Below, piece by piece: positions 38,103-47,126 of a stretch of DNA of 64,000 nucleotides (position 1 is its first letter; each line of letters begins with the position of its first letter). The notes below the pieces were generated by a model. It saw nothing but the letters and a program-made list of their open reading frames with translations. It did no database searches and was not told the origin of the DNA. Origin of the DNA: Marinomonas algarum (GTDB lineage Bacteria > Pseudomonadota > Gammaproteobacteria > Pseudomonadales > Marinomonadaceae). The stretch is from assembly GCF_020532605.1 (NCBI RefSeq), contig NZ_JAJATW010000007.1:1-64000 (forward strand). Direction: 5' to 3'. A program made the translations under genes and the position numbers.

Positions 38103-38262
38103 AGTAAATTCCTATCGTCATACGAACGGTATCACCCATGCTAACATGATCGGTGATCCATTAATTCATGCCAACCTATTCATAGTGGCATTGAATAAAG
38201 AACAGATATAATCACAAAACGAACAGACAAAGGAATAAGGTAAACGAAAAAAAACCAATGCG

Positions 38263-38760
38263 TTACTTTTCTTGACGATTCGCCAGTGGCGTAGAAAAGG
38301 TGTATTCCATGTCCCAAGGGAAACGAATCCAGGTATCTTGACTCACTTCGGTAATAAAAGTATCCACTAAAGGTTTGCCTGCTGGTTTGGCATAAATCGT
38401 CGCAAAATGCGCTTTTGGCAGCATTTCGCGTACTGCTTTCGCGGTGCGCCCTGTATCAACCAGATCATCGATCAAAATAAAGCCTTCACCATCGCCTTCC
38501 ACGCCTTTTAGCACACTAAGGTCACCCTGTTTCATGGCACCCTCACCCGCTTCACCGTCTTTGTAGCTCACAATACAAATGGTGTCGATAAGACGAATGT
38601 CCATTTCACGACACAAGATCGCCGCTGGCACCAAACCACCGCGGGTAATGGCAATAATGCCTTTCCAAGGGCCCTGTTCTAGCAAACGCCAAGATAAAGC
38701 ACGGGCATTACGGTGCAATTCTTCCCAAGATACAGGGAAATCTTTTGAATAAGGGGTCAT
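38263..38760 (-). CDS. gpt: xanthine phosphoribosyltransferase Gpt
   Basis: Gpt salvages xanthine and guanine by adding phosphoribose. The 165-residue protein has the PRPP-binding motif [20 protein letters not shown] and the N-terminal [15 protein letters not shown] typical of the family. AGGAG lies eight bases before the ATG. It follows cobU by 74 bp on the same strand and may be the end of the cobalamin transcript. Confidence 0.95.
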   Translation of the reverse strand: MTPYSKDFPVSWEELHRNARALSWRLLEQGPWKGIIAITRGGLVPAAILCREMDIRLIDTICIVSYKDGEAGEGAMKQGDLSVLKGVEGDGEGFILIDDLVDTGRTAKAVREMLPKAHFATIYAKPAGKPLVDTFITEVSQDTWIRFPWDMEYTFSTPLANRQEK

Positions 38761-38834
38761 TTAAGCTCCTAGGCTTTGCTCTCAATAATGGGGTTGGGGG
38801 ATCAATTTGCACAAGGTACGTCTGTACATTGCGA

Positions 38835-39353
38835 CTAAAACGTTGATTTTAGCGGCATAGGCAGTCCTGCCGCAACTAAAGTTACCCGATCGGTCAATTT
38901 AGCCAAGGCTTGATTCATGGCACCCGCCTCATCTGCAAAGCGTCGCGCTAGGGCGTTTATGGGCATAATACCTAAACCCACTTCACTTGATACCAATACC
39001 AAGTCGCCTTTGAACATGGCCACCGCCCGCAGTAACGCTTGCTTTTCTTGCTCTAAGCGCGCCTCGTCTTCCAAGCAAAGTAAATTGCTTAGCCATAAGG
39101 TCAAGCATTCCACGATCACTGCTTGCCTTGGTGAATTAAGAGCATCCAATACCTTGGCAAGCGCTAAAGGTTCCTCAATTAATTGCCATTCAGGGGGGCG
39201 CTGCTGTTGATGCAAACGAACACGCTCAGCCATATCCTCATCCCAAACTTGCGACGTGGCCACATAAGTGACGGGCTTTTCACCAGCGACGACTTGCGCT
39301 TCCGCAAAGGCGCTTTTGCCGCTACGAACACCACCCAATACGAGATGCTTCAT
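38835..39353 (-). CDS. cobU: adenosylcobinamide kinase / guanylyltransferase (CobU/CobP)
   Basis: The 172-residue enzyme phosphorylates adenosylcobinamide and then attaches GMP, building the nucleotide loop of vitamin B12. The P-loop is LGGVRSGKSAF at the N terminus and the guanylylated histidine is probably in ERVRLHQQQRP. Its ATG overlaps the cobD stop codon as ATGA, so they are coupled. It lies fourth from the end of the cbiB-cobD-cobU-gpt run. Confidence 0.95.
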   Translation of the reverse strand: MKHLVLGGVRSGKSAFAEAQVVAGEKPVTYVATSQVWDEDMAERVRLHQQQRPPEWQLIEEPLALAKVLDALNSPRQAVIVECLTLWLSNLLCLEDEARLEQEKQALLRAVAMFKGDLVLVSSEVGLGIMPINALARRFADEAGAMNQALAKLTDRVTLVAAGLPMPLKSTF

Positions 39354-40462
39354 GCTAAATCTCGCCCTCCCACACCCTTTAACAACCGAATTAAGGCGCT
39401 GTTCAAGGCGTCCATTTCGTCTAATGCCGGTAAGGCAACACGAACCCAGTCATCACCTAAACGCACATGCACACCGACTTTATGCAGCCAGTGAAACACT
39501 TTTTCACCCTGCTCAGGATCAACAAACCAGGTGACAAATAAGGCATTGAGCACATAATCTTGGGAATCGAAAATGGTATTGAACTTGGGCATTATGCGCT
39601 CGACAAAAGCCGCTTGTCGCGCCTTGAGGCTTTCTAAAGCGTGAGTTTGCCACGCCGTATCTGCCAACGCCAAGCTCACCAAGTGCAAGCTCGGCGTCGC
39701 CACCGGCCAAGGCCCCAACAGATTACGCAGTAGAGCTTGCCAACGAGAATGACAAAACACAAAACCCACCCGCGCACCGGCCAAACCAAAGAATTTACCC
39801 ACAGAACGCAGCACAAACAAAGACTCACCCAGATCAGACGAAGGCAGATTTCTCAAGACACTGCGCTCAGGATAAGGGTCAATAAACGCTTCGTCGACCA
39901 CCAGGTGTGCGCCTTGTTGCTCGGCATGGGCAATCAGCTTTGTCATTGTCTCTGAGGTCGCCCACTCGCCTGTTGGGTTATTTGGCTGGATCACCACCGC
40001 CACTGCCCAAGGTTGCGTTAATAGCTCATTCAGCTCGTCATAGTAAACCACCTCGTAGCCCCATTTCTGCCAAGCAAAAGCGTGTTCTTGGTAACCGATA
40101 CGTGGCACAAAAGCCCGTAATGATGTAACAGGGGCGGTTGTCGGTAAGCCGTGTTGTAATAGAACAGGCAAACACTCAATAATATGCTGAGAGCCAGCGC
40201 CAATAGCCTTAGGGCGACGTTTAAAATAACGCTCCGCTTCGTCAAATAACACATTTTGGTCTGGGAGATCCATCCACAAACGGGTATCAAAAGCGGGAAC
40301 AGGCCAAGGTTCACGATTGCAGGCTGACGATAAATCAAGCCAATGCAGCGCTTCATTGCCACGCTGCCGTTGCCAATAAGCGAGATCACCGCCGTGTTTG
40401 GGAGGGGTGTTGTTCAATGCTGACAAGGCTTTATTTGTATTTGCTTCTAGATCAGCAGCCAT
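39350..40462 (-). CDS. cobD: L-threonine-O-3-phosphate decarboxylase (CobD, also called CobC)
   Basis: The protein of 370 residues is a PLP aminotransferase-fold enzyme that makes the aminopropanol phosphate linker of cobalamin. The lysine in LRSVGKFFGLAGARVGFVF should bind PLP, and VIQPNNPTGEW and VVDEAFIDPYPE fit the family. The start at 40462 has GGGGAG seven bases upstream; a longer frame from 40477 is possible. It overlaps the cbiB 3' end by 16 bp. Confidence 0.92.
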   Translation of the reverse strand: MAADLEANTNKALSALNNTPPKHGGDLAYWQRQRGNEALHWLDLSSACNREPWPVPAFDTRLWMDLPDQNVLFDEAERYFKRRPKAIGAGSQHIIECLPVLLQHGLPTTAPVTSLRAFVPRIGYQEHAFAWQKWGYEVVYYDELNELLTQPWAVAVVIQPNNPTGEWATSETMTKLIAHAEQQGAHLVVDEAFIDPYPERSVLRNLPSSDLGESLFVLRSVGKFFGLAGARVGFVFCHSRWQALLRNLLGPWPVATPSLHLVSLALADTAWQTHALESLKARQAAFVERIMPKFNTIFDSQDYVLNALFVTWFVDPEQGEKVFHWLHKVGVHVRLGDDWVRVALPALDEMDALNSALIRLLKGVGGRDLA

Positions 40463-41433
40463 ATTAACGCTCCCCATAAATACACACTTTTATCCACCAG
40501 CAAAATCGCCTCTTTTAGATGTTTTGGTTTGGGCATGTCACCGTTCACATTACCCAAAATTGGTCGAGTTTCCATTTTGCCAAAATACGGTGCTTCGCCG
40601 CCTAATTGTATACCTAACGCGCCCGCGCCCGCCGCCATCACTGGGCCGGCATTGGGGCTTTTCCAACGGGCAGAGGGCTGTTTTGCGCTACAAATCGCAC
40701 TCTTCCAGCGTCCACACGCCGCGTAGGTATAAACCACCAGTCGTGCCGGCACGTAGTTTAATACGTCGTCGATACGGGCGGCACACCAGCCAAAGTGTAG
40801 AAACTCGGTGGTTTTGTAGCCCCACATGGCGTCTAAGGTGTTGGCCAAACGATAGAGCAATACGCCCGGTGCACCGAGCAAGACGAACCAAAAAATCGGC
40901 GCAAAAATCGCGTCGCTGCCGTTTTCCAACACAGATTCAATGCCCGCTTTGGCCACCGCGCTGTCGTCGAGATGTTGCGTGTCACGACTGACAATGTAAC
41001 TGACCGCCACGCGAGCTTGATCCAGCTTCTCTTCGGTTAATGGTGTGGCCGACAAGGGCTGATAAATGGCTAAAGCGTGTTCACGTAAACTCTGCCAACC
41101 AATGGCAAAATACAACACCAAGACAGACACCAGACTGTCGAGCCAATTCGGCAGACACCAAAATAGCGCCAATAACAAAGTGACCCAAGGCACCACGGCA
41201 AACAGCCAGGCTAATACGCCCACCATACGCTGGCGAACCGGAGTGACATCCGTCGGTAGTTGCAGTTGGCGGCGACAAAGGTCGACCCAGCGACCAAACC
41301 AAATCAGCGGATGCCAGCTTTTTGGTTCACCCAGTAGTCGATCCAACACCAAGGCCGCGACCAGTATCCAGCCCGCTTGCGCAAATTCGCCAAAGAATCC
41401 GTTAACCACAGTGTCTACATTAAAAAGGATCAT
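40447..41433 (-). CDS. cbiB: adenosylcobinamide-phosphate synthase (CbiB)
   Basis: The membrane protein of about 328 residues attaches the aminopropanol linker to adenosylcobyric acid. Signatures are LVLDRLLGEPKSWHPLIWFGRWVD near the start (read as LDRLLGEP and HPLIWFGR), DDSAVAKAGIESVLENGSDA and FWFVLLGAPGVLLYRLANTLDAM. I prefer the ATG at 41433; a GTG at 41490 adds 19 residues and would place the start inside a palindrome. It is divergent from cobQ. Confidence 0.92.
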   Translation of the reverse strand: MILFNVDTVVNGFFGEFAQAGWILVAALVLDRLLGEPKSWHPLIWFGRWVDLCRRQLQLPTDVTPVRQRMVGVLAWLFAVVPWVTLLLALFWCLPNWLDSLVSVLVLYFAIGWQSLREHALAIYQPLSATPLTEEKLDQARVAVSYIVSRDTQHLDDSAVAKAGIESVLENGSDAIFAPIFWFVLLGAPGVLLYRLANTLDAMWGYKTTEFLHFGWCAARIDDVLNYVPARLVVYTYAACGRWKSAICSAKQPSARWKSPNAGPVMAAGAGALGIQLGGEAPYFGKMETRPILGNVNGDMPKPKHLKEAILLVDKSVYLWGALIWLLI

Positions 41434-41474
41434 CAATAGAGGTCGTTTTTTCACATCATAGGGGAAGAAGGTAA

Positions 41475-41488
41475 GGTAGAATTCTACC
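41475..41488. promoter_or_regulatory. 14-bp perfect palindrome between cbiB and cobQ
   Basis: GGTAGAATTCTACC is a perfect palindrome in the short spacer between the divergent cobalamin genes. If cbiB starts at 41433, it lies in the shared promoter and could be an operator. No cobalamin riboswitch is visible in this spacer. Confidence 0.4.
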
Positions 41489-41519
41489 ACCGAATTGATT
41501 TAAAGCGTGATAATCCTAC

Positions 41520-43010
41520 ATGACAGCCTTTAGTTTAATGGTGCAAGGCACCACCTCAGACGCTGGAAAAAGCACTCTCGTCACCGCCTTGTGTCGACTG
41601 TTCGCACGTCGAGGTCTTAACGTAGCACCTTTTAAACCCCAAAATATGGCCCTGAACAGCGCCGTCACTCAAGACGGTAATGAAATTGGTCGCGCCCAAG
41701 CCGTGCAAGCTTACGCGGCGGGGCTTGAGCCCCATGTGGACATGAACCCTATTTTGCTCAAGCCAAATACCGATACGGGTGCTCAGGTGATTATTCAAGG
41801 CAAGGCCATTGGTAACATGAACGCCGTGGGCTATCACGAATACAAAAGCATCGCCAAACGTGCTGCGTTGGAATCCTATTATCGCCTGGCTGGACAATAC
41901 GACGCCATGCTGATTGAAGGCGCCGGCAGCCCGGCGGAAATCAATCTACGCGCCCGCGATATTGCGAATATGGGCTTTGCTGAAAGTGTCGATTGTCCGG
42001 TGATCATCATTGCCGATATCGACAAAGGCGGTGTCTTTGCTCACCTCGTCGGCACATTAGACTTACTCAGCCAAAGTGAGCAAGATCGCGTGATTGGCTT
42101 TGTAATTAATCGTTTTCGGGGGGATATTAGTTTGCTTCAATCCGGTTTGGATTGGCTCGAAGCACGCACTGGCAAACCCGTGTTAGGCGTGTTGCCCTAT
42201 TTGATGGGGTTTCATTTGGAATCGGAAGACGCGGTCACCAAAAGCCCGCTAAAAAGCGACGGCAACGCCCTATTGCACGTGGTTATTCCAATTCTACCAC
42301 GCACTAGCAACCACACCGATTGGGACGCTCTTCGTTTGCACCCTAATGTACAGGTCACACTGGTAAGCGCTAACGAGGTGATTCCACCAGCGGATTTGGT
42401 GATTCTGCCCGGCAGTAAGAGCGTGCAAAGCGATTTGAAGTTTTTGCGCCAACAAGGCTGGGAAACCTACTTAAACAAACATTTACGATACGGTGGCAAA
42501 CTGATGGGGATTTGTGGGGGGTTTCAGATGCTTGGCGATACCCTGAGCGATCCGCTCGGCTTGGAAAACCATCAGGCCAACACGCAATGTGCAGGCTTTG
42601 GTTTTATCCCCATGGACACCGTATTGGAAAAAGACAAACAGCTGAAACAACGTCACGGTACGCTGGCTTTTGAAGATGACACAGCCAACGTCACCGGCTA
42701 CGAAATTCACTCAGGGGTATCGCGCTTTTCCCACCCCGTCAGACATGTCGCTGAACTTGAAACGAATAACGCCGTTGAAAAGGAAGGCTATATGTCCGAT
42801 GACCAGCAAATCATTGGTACTTACCTGCACGGTGTGTTTGATCACCCAGACGCCCTTGCGGCGCTATTGCGCTGGGCCGGTGCTGAACAAGCCGATGCCT
42901 TTGACTACAACCAACTCCGCGACAGCGAAATCAACCGCCTCGCCGACAGTGCTGAACAGCACATGGACATCGACGCCTTAATCAAACAGTGTCGAGAGTT
43001 TCACCATTAA
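41520..43010 (+). CDS. cobQ: cobyric acid synthase CobQ
   Basis: CobQ amidates adenosylcobyrinic acid diamide at four side chains using glutamine. The 496-residue protein has the N-terminal P-loop-like [20 protein letters not shown] and the C-terminal glutamine amidotransferase domain with the nucleophile in [10 protein letters not shown] and the histidine in [11 protein letters not shown]. It is divergent from the cbiB-cobD-cobU run, 29 to 86 bp away depending on the cbiB start. The last codons overlap one copy of the direct repeat at 43006. Confidence 0.95.
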   Translation: MTAFSLMVQGTTSDAGKSTLVTALCRLFARRGLNVAPFKPQNMALNSAVTQDGNEIGRAQAVQAYAAGLEPHVDMNPILLKPNTDTGAQVIIQGKAIGNMNAVGYHEYKSIAKRAALESYYRLAGQYDAMLIEGAGSPAEINLRARDIANMGFAESVDCPVIIIADIDKGGVFAHLVGTLDLLSQSEQDRVIGFVINRFRGDISLLQSGLDWLEARTGKPVLGVLPYLMGFHLESEDAVTKSPLKSDGNALLHVVIPILPRTSNHTDWDALRLHPNVQVTLVSANEVIPPADLVILPGSKSVQSDLKFLRQQGWETYLNKHLRYGGKLMGICGGFQMLGDTLSDPLGLENHQANTQCAGFGFIPMDTVLEKDKQLKQRHGTLAFEDDTANVTGYEIHSGVSRFSHPVRHVAELETNNAVEKEGYMSDDQQIIGTYLHGVFDHPDALAALLRWAGAEQADAFDYNQLRDSEINRLADSAEQHMDIDALIKQCREFHH

Positions 43011-43025
43011 ACGACGGATAACGTC
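43006..43025. repeat. 20-bp direct repeat, copy 1 (at the cobQ stop)
   Basis: ATTAAACGACGGATAACGTC matches 18 of 20 bases of the sequence at 43902-43921 in the same orientation. The two copies bracket the zeta-like toxin gene and its small partner, as if an 0.9-kb cassette had been inserted at the end of cobQ. Confidence 0.7.
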
Positions 43026-43046
43026 TCGTACGTCGGCTCATTCGGC

Positions 43047-43229
43047 CTATGATTTGGTTGACTCTGTTGTTATGGTTGCTATGGAAAAGTCTATACGATG
43101 CACTTCTCCTTTTGTTGCTACGACAATATATTGACCTAATGCTTTTCTACGACGTACAACACGACTAACCGCTCTTTTTAAATGATGAACGCGATCAAAA
43201 TTAGGTTGGTAATTATCTTGATTCTGCAT
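43047..43229 (-). CDS. small basic protein coupled to the zeta-like toxin gene
   Basis: The 60-residue protein is basic in the middle (HLKRAVSRVVRRRKALG) and resembles nothing I can name. Its ATG overlaps the last 17 bases of the zeta-like gene, and GGAG lies ten bases before it, so it should be translated from the same message. It could be the antitoxin or an accessory protein. Antitoxins usually precede such toxins, so this placement is odd. Confidence 0.5.
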   Translation of the reverse strand: MQNQDNYQPNFDRVHHLKRAVSRVVRRRKALGQYIVVATKGEVHRIDFSIATITTESTKS

Positions 43230-43809
43230 AGTGTATTAACTCCATAAAATAGGTATAAAGCTCTTTATCGTTGATAATCAATTGACCTTGTTTTCGTTCA
43301 AATATCGACATCGGCTCTTGGTTTTCATTGTACAGGCATTCTGCGTAATTCACTTGCTTAGAATAATACCTGTAGAAATTTATTAGGCTTTTGGGGAACC
43401 TTCGCTCTATGTCTTTACTTGGTATATTGTGTCCTCCATGTTCAACGCGCTCTATAACTCGTTGTTTTGAAACTTCTGGAGAGCTTACTAACAAATAAAA
43501 CACCGATACCAACCAACCTGACTCTCGCCATTCTTTTATATGCTTTAAATAACGTAAACCAGACAATGTTGTCTCAAAAGCAAAGCTTGTGTTGCCCGAA
43601 GACAAGCCTCGAAGCCTTTGTAAAAAAATACGTGCTGCTTTGACATTGGCTTTTTGTGGATCTTCTGGAGAGATTTCTCTCGCAATCTCATCAGCATTTA
43701 GGTAATGCTCAATAATTCCCTCATCTATTAAACCTAATGCAAAGGTTGTCTTACCTGCACCATTCGGGCCGGCAATAATGAAAATTTCTTTTGACTTACT
43801 CATCGACAT
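43213..43809 (-). CDS. zeta-toxin-like P-loop kinase/ATPase (COG4185-like)
   Basis: The 198-residue protein has an N-terminal Walker A loop in IIAGPNGAGKTTFALGL and a following N-A-D-E-I-A-R-E-I segment, both typical of zeta toxin-like proteins. FAFETTLSGLRYLKHIKEW is the family's second motif, and VIERVEHGGHNIPSKDIERRF the third. Zeta toxins phosphorylate UDP-sugar precursors of the cell wall, but activity of this COG4185 group is not established. AGGA lies before the ATG. No classic epsilon antitoxin is adjacent; a 60-residue partner overlaps its end. Confidence 0.85.
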   Translation of the reverse strand: MSMSKSKEIFIIAGPNGAGKTTFALGLIDEGIIEHYLNADEIAREISPEDPQKANVKAARIFLQRLRGLSSGNTSFAFETTLSGLRYLKHIKEWRESGWLVSVFYLLVSSPEVSKQRVIERVEHGGHNIPSKDIERRFPKSLINFYRYYSKQVNYAECLYNENQEPMSIFERKQGQLIINDKELYTYFMELIHYAESR

Positions 43810-43901
43810 TGATTCCTATCTTTCACGAACACGCTCAACACCAAACAATATCAAATTAGATATCACTTTCATTGAAATTTTGAAAGGTGATCACCCATAC
43901 T

Positions 43902-43921
43902 ATTAAACGTCGGATAAAGTC
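43902..43921. repeat. 20-bp direct repeat, copy 2 (upstream of the zeta-like gene)
   Basis: ATTAAACGTCGGATAAAGTC matches the copy at 43006-43025 at 18 of 20 positions. It lies between the zeta-like gene and the 3' end of the MATE gene. Confidence 0.7.
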
Positions 43922-43943
43922 GTGACCGATCCTTTGATTTCAT

Positions 43944-45314
43944 TTAAGCCACTTCCCGTGGCGAGGCGATACGTTTGCCTTCAAAGCGACGTAGAACAAT
44001 GTTGAAACGTACGATGAGAATTGCCGCTAAGATGGTTAAACCCGTTCCCAAACCGATATAAAAGCCTCGTAGCGATAAGGTTTCTGCCCATGGACTGTAG
44101 TGCGACAACCAGAACCCAAACGGCATGCTAAAGCCAAATAAAGACACCGCAAAGGCGATCATGGTTGAGCGCGTTTCACGAAAACCGCGCAGCGCCCCAG
44201 TAAACACGGTTTGCAGCATATCGGGGAATTGGTAACAAGCCGAAATAACCAGGATACTCGCAGCCAATGCAACGACATCGGCATTGTTGGTGTAAATATA
44301 CGGAATCTCGTTATGGAAGGTTTGCGTGATGACAAAGCACGTCGTCACGTAACCTAATCCCAGCCAAACAATAACACGGACGCGTTTTCTCACGCCGCTG
44401 ACGCCTTCTTTTGACATGGCCTTTGCCACGACAATCGCAGTCACAGCGCTCATCGCCATCATAGGGGTAAACAAAAATGACGTATAGGACATCACAATTT
44501 GACCGCCGCCCAATGCCAAATCCCCAAACGACGAAATCAGCCAAGTCATCGATGAAAACAAGCCGACTTCAAAAGCAAAGGCAAAACCCGCTGGGGCACC
44601 AACGCCCAGTAAAATGCCAAAATGACGGGTATAACGCCACACAAGACGGGTGAATAAAGGCTTTTTATTGATAAAGCGATCATAGACAAAGAACATCAAC
44701 ACCGCTAAATACAAAGACAAGGCCGAGGCTAAGGCCGCTCCCTTAACCCCCATTTCAGGTAAGCCGAATTTGCCAAAAATTAATGTGTAATTAAACCCAA
44801 TATTCAACACAAGGCTGGTACTGGCAACAAACAAGGGAAAACCAGGACGACCAGCGGCTTCGAAGAGGTTTTTATAGGCGGTCATCAGGGCCAACATAGG
44901 CAAGGCTGGCGCAAAAATATAGAGGTAAGACACCGCCACACGACGGGTCTCTTCTTCCGTCGCCATCATAGCGGCAAAGTACGGTAAAATAAGCACCGCG
45001 ACTAAACTGGCCATCACACCAATCACAAAAGACAAACCAACCGCTTGTGACATATAGAGATTCACCAGCTTAGGCTGTCGGCCGTGTAAATGTCGCGTCA
45101 CCAGCGGTGTTAAACCAAAGGTTACGCCGATCATAAAGCAGCCTACTGGTAACCATAAACTGGATGCCAAGCCCACCGCCGCCAGATGCAAGGCACTGTA
45201 ATGCCCCAACATAATGGTATCCACCACACTGATAGATAATTCCAACGTCATGGTCAACACCATGGGGAACAACAAATGCAGGACTTCTTTTAATACAGGA
45301 AAACGCTTAACCAC
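43944..45314 (-). CDS. MATE-family multidrug/sodium efflux transporter
   Basis: The 456-residue protein has about twelve membrane helices in two similar halves, as MATE (NorM-like) exporters do. LELSISVVDTIMLGHYSALHLAAVGLASSL near residue 25 (read as VVDTIMLGHYS) and ALPMLALMTAYKNLFEAAGRPGFP fit the family. It exports cationic drugs or metabolites in exchange for sodium or protons. It lies between toxin modules and is on the same strand as them. Confidence 0.92.
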   Translation of the reverse strand: MVKRFPVLKEVLHLLFPMVLTMTLELSISVVDTIMLGHYSALHLAAVGLASSLWLPVGCFMIGVTFGLTPLVTRHLHGRQPKLVNLYMSQAVGLSFVIGVMASLVAVLILPYFAAMMATEEETRRVAVSYLYIFAPALPMLALMTAYKNLFEAAGRPGFPLFVASTSLVLNIGFNYTLIFGKFGLPEMGVKGAALASALSLYLAVLMFFVYDRFINKKPLFTRLVWRYTRHFGILLGVGAPAGFAFAFEVGLFSSMTWLISSFGDLALGGGQIVMSYTSFLFTPMMAMSAVTAIVVAKAMSKEGVSGVRKRVRVIVWLGLGYVTTCFVITQTFHNEIPYIYTNNADVVALAASILVISACYQFPDMLQTVFTGALRGFRETRSTMIAFAVSLFGFSMPFGFWLSHYSPWAETLSLRGFYIGLGTGLTILAAILIVRFNIVLRRFEGKRIASPREVA

Positions 45315-45435
45315 ACATCACCGCCGACTATCCGTAGCTACTGACCACGACCGATTAAAGGACTCACAAAATAGCCGAGCAATTTACCACCGATCGCAAC
45401 ATAATGCACTTGGCTTGTCCCTTGGTCTAAAAAGC

Positions 45436-45879
45436 TCAATCTTTCATTAAAAATACAATGGCTTTATCACTGAACGTGTCTAACTGCAGGTAATGGGATT
45501 CTTTGATAATAGTATCTATGATCGTCAAATCGATTTTTAGGTAATCGTGTACTAGACCATTGCGTAGACCTATTATTTTTTTCCACTCTTGTAACTCGTT
45601 GCCTGTAATAAAGCCATGCTCTCTTAATTGACTGTAAGTTTGATACGCCTCTGCGGCAGAGTGGCCTTGAATTTTTTTTAGACAGTGCTTTGCCAAACCA
45701 ATGCACAGTTCAGTAAAAACTTGCAGCAACCGCTCGACAGCCAAGTAATCCCTACTGCGAAAGTGGTCACTGATCAAGTCGCTTCTTAAGGCATCAAGTT
45801 CTTGCCGGTATTTTTGTTTATGTTTTGAAATTTCAGTTAGATAATGCTGCAACCCTTGGTTATTACTCGACTCTGTCAT
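45436..45879 (-). CDS. hepT: HepT-like ribonuclease toxin (MntA/HepT module)
   Basis: The protein of about 147 residues is a HEPN-domain (DUF86) toxin. The catalytic RxxxxHxY motif is visible in LRNGLVHDYLK. HepT cuts RNA and is silenced by MntA through AMP addition to the tyrosine of this motif. The start at 45879 follows GAGA; a TTG 15 bp upstream is possible. It overlaps the preceding mntA-like gene by about 17 bp, so the pair is coupled. Confidence 0.9.
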   Translation of the reverse strand: MTESSNNQGLQHYLTEISKHKQKYRQELDALRSDLISDHFRSRDYLAVERLLQVFTELCIGLAKHCLKKIQGHSAAEAYQTYSQLREHGFITGNELQEWKKIIGLRNGLVHDYLKIDLTIIDTIIKESHYLQLDTFSDKAIVFLMKD

Positions 45880-46270
45880 GACGTTTATTCTCAATTAATT
45901 GGAATTCAAATTGACTACGAATACGGTCTTGCTCTTGCCATACTCTCGGGTTGTCTTGACCATACAAAAGCTTACCTGTTTCTACGATGTCATAAGCCAA
46001 ATAAATCGGCGCAGAATTGATATCCACAATACTCAACATGTCACTCATAAGGCCTAAGCGCTCACACCAATCGATGGCCAACATATTGGGCCTTAGATAC
46101 TTATCCATGATGCTCAATTGGTGATCATAAAAAGCGACAGCAATATCATAGTCACTGTGTACTTGGGCTGTGCCCTTACTTCTTGAGCCGTATAACCAAA
46201 CAGCAGCAATATCGTTATTTTCAATTGCAAGCTGTCGAACGGTCGCAATAACATCGTTTGGATTAGACAA
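45863..46270 (-). CDS. mntA: MntA-like nucleotidyltransferase antitoxin
   Basis: The 135-residue protein is a minimal nucleotidyltransferase with the active-site pattern GSRSKGTAQVHSDYDIAV, giving the GS and D-x-D needed for nucleotide transfer. It should AMPylate HepT, its downstream neighbour. It starts with TTG at 46270, with AAGAG about seven bases upstream, and no ATG nearby gives a complete domain. It overlaps hepT. Confidence 0.9.
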   Translation of the reverse strand: MSNPNDVIATVRQLAIENNDIAAVWLYGSRSKGTAQVHSDYDIAVAFYDHQLSIMDKYLRPNMLAIDWCERLGLMSDMLSIVDINSAPIYLAYDIVETGKLLYGQDNPRVWQEQDRIRSQFEFQLIENKRHDRVE

Positions 46271-46327
46271 AATACGCTCTTATTTCATAATGGTAATAGC
46301 AGAGTGGAACTCTGAATAGACATCATA

Positions 46328-46624
46328 TTAAAAGTGTCGCTGTGGGTCTTGGCGGCTGTGTAGTACACGGATAATTTCTACCGTATTTAATGTGACTCTG
46401 TAAAATATAGAATGGCTTTTAATAGGTAGGCTTCTGGTGTCTGATAGAAGATCAGAGCGGTTCACGCCTATTAGAGGATACTCGGTAAGCCTCCAGAACT
46501 GTTCTTTTGTATTCTCAAGATAGCGCTCGGTCTGGGGTTGTCCCAATTGCCGCAGCCCGTACTGATAGATATCTTTTAGGTCAGTTTTAACGGCAGGTGC
46601 TATAACGAGCTGATGTACTGGCAT
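46328..46624 (-). CDS. parE: ParE-family toxin
   Basis: The 98-residue protein has the RelE/ParE fold pattern: VIAPAVKTDLKDIYQYGLRQLG at the start and NTVEIIRVLHSRQDPQRHF at the end. ParE toxins typically poison gyrase; target of this one is untested. It begins 5 bp after the parD stop codon, so the two form one operon. Confidence 0.92.
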   Translation of the reverse strand: MPVHQLVIAPAVKTDLKDIYQYGLRQLGQPQTERYLENTKEQFWRLTEYPLIGVNRSDLLSDTRSLPIKSHSIFYRVTLNTVEIIRVLHSRQDPQRHF

Positions 46625-46629
46625 ACGGC

Positions 46630-46887
46630 TTAAGCCTTTATGTCGTCGAACAGTGTGTCTAAAGCAGATTTTGACTCAATACTAATGCCTTCACAGCGAT
46701 CTAGCTGATCAGTACCAACTTTTAGCTGTTCGCGTAAACGAGCCAACTTCATTTCATGTATCCAATCTTCATGTGTGTCCATAAAGCGCAGGGCGTCACG
46801 GATCACTTCGCTGGCATTGTTGTATAGGCCACTTTCCACTTTGGCTTTAACACGAGACTCTAGTTCGCTAGTCAATGACACATGCAT
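46630..46887 (-). CDS. parD: ParD-family antitoxin
   Basis: The 85-residue protein has an N-terminal ribbon-helix-helix with VSLTSELESRVKAKVESG and NNASEVIRDALRFMDTHE, the classical ParD pattern. It represses its own operon and neutralises ParE. The start at 46887 follows GGAG; a TTG 12 bp earlier is less likely. Confidence 0.92.
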   Translation of the reverse strand: MHVSLTSELESRVKAKVESGLYNNASEVIRDALRFMDTHEDWIHEMKLARLREQLKVGTDQLDRCEGISIESKSALDTLFDDIKA

Positions 46888-47126
46888 AATTAACTCCAAG
46901 GATATATATTCATACGGATTATGCTAGATTCAAATACAAAGATTGTCAATGTGTGTATTAATTGACAATAAAGTTGGGGATTGATAAGCAGAAGGCGTCA
47001 AAGCGATATAAAGCAAGACCTATGCTTGCCTTGTGTTTCGCCGCAAATACCTTGAAAATGCCGCTTTATTATTTGCATCGCGACAACTTTACCCTTCATC
47101 GACTTTTTCAAGGAAGATTTCCTGAC

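Noticed and set aside
41434-41519. Cobalamin riboswitch ahead of cobQ or cbiB
   Set aside because: The spacer is at most 86 bp, too short for one, and no conserved B12-box-like sequence is visible.
43006-43921. Integron cassette with attC sites
   Set aside because: The repeats lack the paired core sites of attC and the long imperfect palindrome, and no integrase is seen.
46962-47126. 55-residue N-terminal extension of the LysO-like protein
   Set aside because: It is basic, unlike the family N terminus, and the ATG at 47127 gives the expected membrane start.
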